From NCBI GenBank assembly GCA_051208045.1, contig JBPJFY010000013.1:35787-99786 (forward strand): a stretch of 64,000 nucleotides of DNA, given 5' to 3'. Numbering within the stretch: position 1 is the stretch's first letter; every line of letters begins with the position of its first letter. The stretch comes from LZORAL124-50-18 sp051208045. GTDB taxonomy: Bacteria > Pseudomonadota > Gammaproteobacteria > Pseudomonadales > Oleiphilaceae. The notes beneath the pieces are model-generated. The model was not told the DNA's origin, did not search any database, and was given only the letters and a program-made list of their open reading frames with translations. Both the position numbers and the translations under genes were made by a program. Of this stretch, positions 60,759 to 64,000 are shown piece by piece.

Positions 60759-62162
60759 TTATGAACAGCGCACCTGATCAGGCAGAAAGTCCAGAGGGCT
60801 GGCCGTCTTACCTTCGCTCAGGTTGGCAACATGGGTGTAAATCATCGTGGTCGATATGTCTGCGTGGCCTAACATTTCTTGAATGGTGCGTATATCCACC
60901 CCTCTTTCCAGCAAATGGGTGGCAAAGCTGTGCCGAAGTGTGTGGCAGGTCACGCGCTTTCCAATGCCCGCAGACCGAGCCGCAGTCCGCACGGTCCTCT
61001 GGATACTGGTTTCGTGCAAGTGGTGTCGCCTTATCTCGCCTGATCGAGGATCAACGGACAATTTCGCGCTGGGAAAAACATACTGCCAGGCCCACTGGTT
61101 GGCTGATCGCGCGTACTTTTTAGCAGCACGCTCCGGCATATGCACCACACCATTTCCTTCTGATAAATCCTGTTCGTGCAGAGTTTTCACGGCTGAAAGG
61201 TGGTCACGAAGACTGTCGAGTGATCGCGAAGGCAATTGTACCCGGCGTTCCCTGTTACCTTTGCTTTCTCGAACGATAATTTGCTGGCAGCTTAGATCCA
61301 CATCCTGAATACGCAAGCGAACCGCTTCCATCACCCGAAGCCCCGCGCCGTACATCAGTGAAGCCAACAGCCACTGTACACCAGACAACGCGCTTAAAAT
61401 CAGTGCGACTTCCGTGGTACTGAGCACGACAGGTAACCGGCGCTGCTTTTTTGACTTTATAAAGTGGGATACGTCTCCCAAAGGCTGCCGTACTGCGGCT
61501 TTGAAATAAAAGGATAATGCGTTTAACGCCAGACTTTGAGTAGATGGTGATACGCCTTTGTCCAACGATAAATAGCTTAAATAAGCCACCACCGCTTCAT
61601 CATTCGAAGAGTGTCGCCCACAACTTTGCTGAAACGTTAAAAAATCACGAACCCAATAAACATAAGTTTGTTCGGTTCGAATACTGTAGTGCTTCATACG
61701 AACAGCAGCCCGCAGCTGAAGTAAAGCCTGGTCTATACATTGGGGCTGCTGGGGAGTGGTTGGAGGGGCTGAAGCTTCCAAATCAGCGCGTGAAATGGGG
61801 GTGGCAGCTCTCGCGAGTGTCGGGTGTGCATCCGAAAGTTCTTGGCACGACATTTTCCAGTGTTCCCAGTCCATTGCAGTGGCCAACTCAGCGTCTATCG
61901 AGACGAACAATAGCCGAATTGCCTCAATGCACTGAACTTTTTGCCACGTTTCTCGGTGGGGTTGATCCATGAGTTGTTTGAGGTAATGAGAGACTGTTTC
62001 ACAATTGTGGTGCCGCAACCGTGTACCCGGTGAGCCCTTGATAAAATACTCGCAGTGGAGGACAAACCACCGGTGCAGATTGGGCTTTACGCCCTGACGG
62101 GATAATACCGATAAATAATTGTTCCAAAATGATTTTTTTGCGTCGGTACGATGGTCGGTCAC
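60759..62162 (-). CDS. intI: Integron integrase IntI with extended N-terminus
   Basis: This tyrosine recombinase recombines attI and attC sites. The catalytic residues are R276 (YGAGLRVMEA), K301, H407 and R410 (CHTLRHSFATHLL), H433 (LGHADISTT) and Y442 (MIYTHV). The IntI-specific additional domain is present at about 345-385 (AAKKYARSANQWAWQYVFPS). At 467 residues it exceeds the usual 320-340 by about 130. The extra N-terminal part (RWFVLHCEYFIKG, ETVSHYLKQL) precedes the normal SAM-like domain at about 143-225. The GTG start has AAGGAG seven bases upstream. All catalytic residues are intact, so it is probably active. Confidence 0.95.
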   Translation of the reverse strand: MTDHRTDAKKSFWNNYLSVLSRQGVKPNLHRWFVLHCEYFIKGSPGTRLRHHNCETVSHYLKQLMDQPHRETWQKVQCIEAIRLLFVSIDAELATAMDWEHWKMSCQELSDAHPTLARAATPISRADLEASAPPTTPQQPQCIDQALLQLRAAVRMKHYSIRTEQTYVYWVRDFLTFQQSCGRHSSNDEAVVAYLSYLSLDKGVSPSTQSLALNALSFYFKAAVRQPLGDVSHFIKSKKQRRLPVVLSTTEVALILSALSGVQWLLASLMYGAGLRVMEAVRLRIQDVDLSCQQIIVRESKGNRERRVQLPSRSLDSLRDHLSAVKTLHEQDLSEGNGVVHMPERAAKKYARSANQWAWQYVFPSAKLSVDPRSGEIRRHHLHETSIQRTVRTAARSAGIGKRVTCHTLRHSFATHLLERGVDIRTIQEMLGHADISTTMIYTHVANLSEGKTASPLDFLPDQVRCS

Positions 62163-62209
62163 GATACACTCCTTTGTAATGGTCCCAATCCTTGGGTAGA
62201 CTAACCAGA

Positions 62210-62238
62210 ATTATACAGACGCTGTCTAGTTCGGTAAA
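62210..62238 (-). promoter_or_regulatory. Putative integrase promoter PintI
   Basis: On the minus strand TTTACC (62238-62233) and a perfect TATAAT (62215-62210) are separated by 17 bases. A start near 62203 gives a 41-base leader before the GTG. Repeat 1 covers its -10 and spacer, and repeat 2 abuts the upstream edge of its -35. No CTG-N10-CAG LexA box was found here, unlike many integron integrase promoters. Confidence 0.6.
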
Positions 62239-62240
62239 AT
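62212..62240 (+). promoter_or_regulatory. Putative cassette promoter overlapping PintI
   Basis: TATACA (62212-62217) and TAAAAT (62235-62240) with a 17-base spacer could drive plus-strand cassette transcription. It is almost exactly superposed on PintI in the opposite direction. The predicted start (about 62247) lies inside repeat 2. Match to consensus is moderate. Confidence 0.45.
62213..62228. repeat. 16-bp repeat 1 (operator or integrase site)
   Basis: ATACAGACGCTGTCTA differs from repeat 2 at one base only (G/T in the centre). Each copy contains nested short dyads, AGAC-N3-GTCT and ACAG-N3-CTGT, as expected for a dimeric DNA-binding protein. Confidence 0.7.
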
Positions 62241-62254
62241 ACAGACTCTGTCTA
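62239..62254. repeat. 16-bp repeat 2 (operator or integrase site)
   Basis: ATACAGACTCTGTCTA is the second copy, 26 bases from repeat 1. It covers the start region of the plus-strand cassette promoter and sits next to the -35 of PintI. Confidence 0.7.
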
Positions 62255-62308
62255 ATAAACTGTTATGAATAGTGCAGCAAAAACATATAGATACGTAGTG
62301 CTGAGTTG

Positions 62309-62581
62309 ATGGATTGGAAAGTATTTGCAACGGTTTTCGCGTCGGTCTTTATTGCTGAGTTAGGCGATAAAACTCAGTTGGCTACAATGCTGTTTGCCGC
62401 TGATAAAGAGGTCAGCAAATATTTAGTGTTCTTTGCTGCATCGGCGGCATTAATCGTCGCTTCGGCAATTGGGGTTTTAGCAGGTAGTTTCTTGTCTGAG
62501 TACATCAACGAGAAATATCTACACTACGTGGCGGGCATCGGGTTTATTGTCATTGGTGCCTTTACCTTGTACAAAGCATAA
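62309..62581 (+). CDS. Half-size UPF0016/GDT1 (TMEM165) family membrane protein, cassette 1
   Basis: The 90-residue protein has three hydrophobic segments and a single family motif AELGDKTQLATM at about residues 18-29. Full-length UPF0016 proteins (about 190-200 residues, Mn2+/Ca2+ transporters such as MneA) have two such E-x-G-D-K/R-T/S halves. This is a half-size form that would need to dimerise. ATG 62309 is preferred over the TTG just before it; the ribosome binding site is poor. It ends four bases before attC1, a tight arrangement typical of an integron cassette. Confidence 0.85.
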   Translation: MDWKVFATVFASVFIAELGDKTQLATMLFAADKEVSKYLVFFAASAALIVASAIGVLAGSFLSEYINEKYLHYVAGIGFIVIGAFTLYKA

Positions 62582-62584
62582 AAT

Positions 62585-62693
62585 TCATAACAAGTAGCTG
62601 CTAGGGACGTGGCATATTTGGCGCCCTTTGTTGCATGGCTTCGCCAGCAAAAAGGCCTCCAAATATGCCACGCCCCAGAGCTAGGCGTTAGGT
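62585..62693 (+). repeat. attC1 recombination site
   Basis: The left end TCATAAC and right end GTTAGGT (62687-62693) flank an imperfect palindrome. GTGGCATATTTGG (about 62610-62622) and CCAAATATGCCAC are perfectly complementary over 13 bases, with a GGCTTCGCC apical region. Recombination is expected between G62687 and T62688. Confidence 0.85.
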
Positions 62694-63076
62694 CGGTAAA
62701 AATCCACCTAGGTTCTGTGCTAGCAAAAAGCTTAAGCGTTCTAAAGGTTAAAAGTAGCTCCCCATAAATTTATGTGTTTAAAAATCTCAGGTTGCGGTGG
62801 TCGCGCAAACAGTTCGTTCATCAAAGTGTGAAAGTTCCGTGGTAATTTAAACGTCGTTACGTTTATTATTGCGTTCTTAATTTAAGGCAGTCACTTGCTA
62901 ATCGCAGGTACGTTAAATTACCAGTAGCTTGTCGCTGCAAAGTAAGGTGGTTAATTTGTGGGGCTGGGATGTCAACATTTGCATGGCCACGGCCGTTCAA
63001 ACATTGAGGTATTTCGGGCTTTAGTAACAAGAGTTTGGGTGTTTTATATGGTCATTGTAAGTAAAACAAAATGTAT
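62694..63076. other. Cassette 2, no convincing gene
   Basis: This roughly 380-base cassette body has no strong open frame on either strand. The longest is a GTG frame at 62958 that runs into attC2; it has AAGGTGG upstream, but its last half is attC translation. A notable inverted repeat pairs GGTAATTTAA (62841-62850) with TTAAATTACC (62913-62922). It could be a non-coding RNA, a promoter cassette or a decayed gene. Confidence 0.5.
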
Positions 63077-63217
63077 ACCTAACAAGGCGCTCAAATACGT
63101 TCCGGCCCTGTGGGCCTCCACCGGACAGCCAAAGCTTCGCGGCTGTTGTGCATTCGCTTCGCGAATTTTTGCACAACAACCACTCAGCATTGTCTGCCGT
63201 TTAGCGCAACGTTAGCT
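63077..63217 (+). repeat. attC2 recombination site
   Basis: The left end ACCTAAC-AAGGCGC (63077-63090) and right end GCGCAACGTTAGCT (core GTTAGCT at 63211-63217) are complementary outer arms. GCGCTCAAA pairs with TTTAGCGC except for one extrahelical base. Inner hairpins include TGTTGTGCA/TGCACAACA around TTCGCTTCGCGAA. At 141 bases it is longer than the other two. Confidence 0.8.
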
Positions 63218-63237
63218 GCGTAAAATGCATTGAAGTA

Positions 63238-63265
63238 TTGACTATAATTATAATGTAAATACAAT
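63238..63265 (+). promoter_or_regulatory. Cassette-internal promoter of brnTA
   Basis: TTGACT (63238-63243) and TACAAT (63260-63265) with a 16-base spacer lie just before the ATG at 63273, so the mRNA would have almost no leader. An inverted repeat GTATT (63235-63239)/AATAC (63258-63262) spans it and could be the antitoxin operator. Two overlapping TATAAT copies (63243-63254) are alternatives. Confidence 0.55.
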
Positions 63266-63272
63266 GTGATTT

Positions 63273-63566
63273 ATGGATCACTTAAATTTTGAATGGGACG
63301 CAAATAAAAATGCGTTAAACATAAAGAAGCATGGGGTTTCGTTTGATGAAGCGAAAACTGTGTTTACTGATGAATATGCCCGTATGATCGGTGACCCTGA
63401 CCATTCAGAAGATGAAGACAGATTCATTTTGTTGGGTGAAAGTATTGATTCAAAGTTATTGGTTGTCTGTCATTGCATGAGAGAGGGTGAAAATATAAGG
63501 TTAATTTCAGCCCGTAAAGCAGATAAACGCGAACGTAAAATATATGAGGGTTATCGTTATGCGTGA
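63273..63566 (+). CDS. brnT: BrnT family toxin (ribonuclease), cassette 3
   Basis: The 97-residue toxin of the type II BrnT/BrnA system has a RelE-like RNase fold that inhibits translation in characterised relatives. The N-terminus FEWDANKNALNIKKHGVSF and DEAKTVFTDEYA are the family hallmark, and LISARKADKRERKIYEGYR is the conserved C-terminal basic region. No ribosome binding site precedes the ATG, consistent with a near-leaderless transcript from the adjacent promoter. It overlaps brnA by eight bases and lies in a cassette bounded by attC2 and attC3. Confidence 0.95.
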   Translation: MDHLNFEWDANKNALNIKKHGVSFDEAKTVFTDEYARMIGDPDHSEDEDRFILLGESIDSKLLVVCHCMREGENIRLISARKADKRERKIYEGYRYA

Positions 63567-63768
63567 TCATTATGATTTTTCAAACTCGGTTAAAAATCCA
63601 TACGCAAAAAAGTTAAAAAAGCAGGTAACCATCCGTTTGGATGAAGATACCGTAGATTATTTTAAGGGTATGGCAGAAGATAAGGGCATTCCTTATCAGA
63701 GTTTAATTAATCTGTATTTACGAGACTGCGCACAGTCACATCGTGACCTCAAAATGCAGTGGCAATAA
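63559..63768 (+). CDS. brnA: BrnA family antitoxin
   Basis: From ATG 63559 (AGGG eight bases upstream) the antitoxin has 69 residues. A toxin-binding N-terminal part (HYDFSNSVKNPYAKKLKK) precedes a ribbon-helix-helix DNA-binding region (QVTIRLDEDTVDYFKGMAED, then GIPYQSLINLYLRDCA). BrnA neutralises BrnT and represses the shared promoter in known systems. The frame opens at 63544, but the internal ATG gives the family length. It ends five bases before attC3. Confidence 0.94.
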   Translation: MRDHYDFSNSVKNPYAKKLKKQVTIRLDEDTVDYFKGMAEDKGIPYQSLINLYLRDCAQSHRDLKMQWQ

Positions 63769-63773
63769 TAGGC

Positions 63774-63881
63774 AGCTAACAAGGCGCTGCTACGGACACC
63801 AAACAATTGGCACCTTTTTGGCATCGCTTCGCTGGACAAAAAGTCGCCAATTGTTTGGTGCCGAAGAGCGCAACGTTAGCA
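63774..63881 (+). repeat. attC3 recombination site
   Basis: The left end AGCTAAC (63774-63780) and right end GTTAGCA (63875-63881) flank CACCAAACAATTGGC and its exact complement GCCAATTGTTTGGTG, a 15-base perfect arm pair around an ATCGCTTCGCTGG apical region. Its size and loop resemble attC1. Confidence 0.87.
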
Positions 63882-64000
63882 CAATAGTCCGCAATGATTA
63901 TTCAGTGTTTTAAGTTGGTTTTACGTTTTTCTTTTCTTACAAAGTCAGTCGGGTAAATTTGTTCAAATCACCAAATTCAAAGGCCGCAAAACTACGTCGT
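63882..64000 (+). other. Start of cassette 4 (incomplete)
   Basis: The beginning of the next cassette. A 20-codon frame from ATG 63894 stops at a TAA before 63958. A possible TTG start at 63959 (GGGTAAATT upstream) opens a frame (FKSPNSKAAKLRR) to the window end. Too short to identify. Confidence 0.35.

Larger units (their letters stand above)
60759..64000. mobile_element. Chromosomal integron (integrase plus at least four cassettes)
   Basis: An integron integrase on the minus strand is followed on its upstream side by cassettes in the plus orientation, each ending in an attC-type imperfect palindrome whose right end matches GTTRRRY: 62687 GTTAGGT, 63211 GTTAGCT, 63875 GTTAGCA. The array continues beyond the window. 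The attI insertion point could not be fixed: no clean GTTRRRY was found between 62163 and 62309. attC1 and attC3 share apical and outer sequence (GGCTTCGC-type loops, CAAAAAG), suggesting a resident attC family, whereas attC2 is longer and different. Confidence 0.9.

Noticed and set aside
62200..62270. LexA box in the integrase promoter
   Set aside because: CTGT and ACAG elements are abundant here, but no pair has the CTG-N10-CAG spacing; the nearest pairing has 15 bases between CTGT (62222) and ACAG (62241).
62163..62309. A defined attI crossover point
   Set aside because: The candidates GTTATGA (62261) and GTTGATG (62305) do not fit GTTRRRY, so no position is claimed.
62958..63215. 85-codon frame in cassette 2
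   Set aside because: Its second half is translation of the attC2 site, and the first half shows no recognisable protein character, although AAGGTGG precedes its GTG.
60759..64000. CRISPR array
   Set aside because: The repeated elements here are attC sites of different sequence and length separated by cassettes, not short identical repeats with uniform spacers.

Overview
The window is a chromosomal segment of a gammaproteobacterium. Its core gene orders are typical of the class: map/rpsB-tsf-pyrH-frr-uppS-cdsA-dxr-rseP-bamA-ompH-lpxD-fabZ-lpxA-lpxB-rnhB, fdxA-mutS-recA, and dapC-yffB-dapD-dapE beside glnD-map. A CrbS/MxtR-like kinase next to a sodium:solute symporter, a PilZ protein, a SirB2 protein and a chromosomal integron suggest a free-living, probably marine or aquatic relative of the Oceanospirillales/Pseudomonadales. 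Genus assignment is not possible from sequence reading alone.

Layout. 1-1823: end of a polysaccharide cluster (CapD-like epimerase tail, GDP-mannose enzyme). 1856-5145: slyX, a membrane-anchored cold-shock-domain protein, and an unrecognised four-gene operon (HTH, tail-anchored coiled coil, two small proteins). 5237-12731 (minus): lysine/peptidoglycan dap genes, glnD and map. 12811-27613 (plus): a translation, nucleotide, isoprenoid and envelope superoperon with an S2-type leader and several hairpins. 27688-33175: fdxA, mutS, SOS-controlled recA with a long leader, a small membrane protein in the place of recX, sirB2 and PilZ. 33644-43800: Lon-like protease, YjdF-like protein, SohB, an acyltransferase and a 1522-residue single-chain acyl-CoA carboxylase. 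43805-48105: a GlrK/QseG/GlrR-like sensor kinase, lipoprotein and sigma-54 activator operon, facing a previously unlisted 43-residue membrane protein gene with its own sigma-54-type promoter, terminator and upstream dyad sites. 48122-60646: hydrolase, TPR response regulator, CrbS-like hybrid kinase, acetate-type symporter pair, cNMP-binding proteins and an exonuclease, which together look like an acetate-switch locus. 60759-64000: an integron with an N-terminally extended integrase, overlapping divergent promoters covered by two 16-bp repeats, three attC sites, and cassettes carrying a half-size GDT1 protein, an apparently non-coding segment and a BrnT/BrnA toxin-antitoxin pair.

The two most interesting signals are regulatory. 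The first is the self-contained module at 43805-48105, where three copies of GTTGC-N6-GCAAC lie between the activator operon and the divergent small-protein gene. The second is the repeat pair at 62213-62254, placed so that one regulator could control both the integrase and the cassette promoter. All promoter and operator assignments are inferences from reading the sequence; no search or computation was run.
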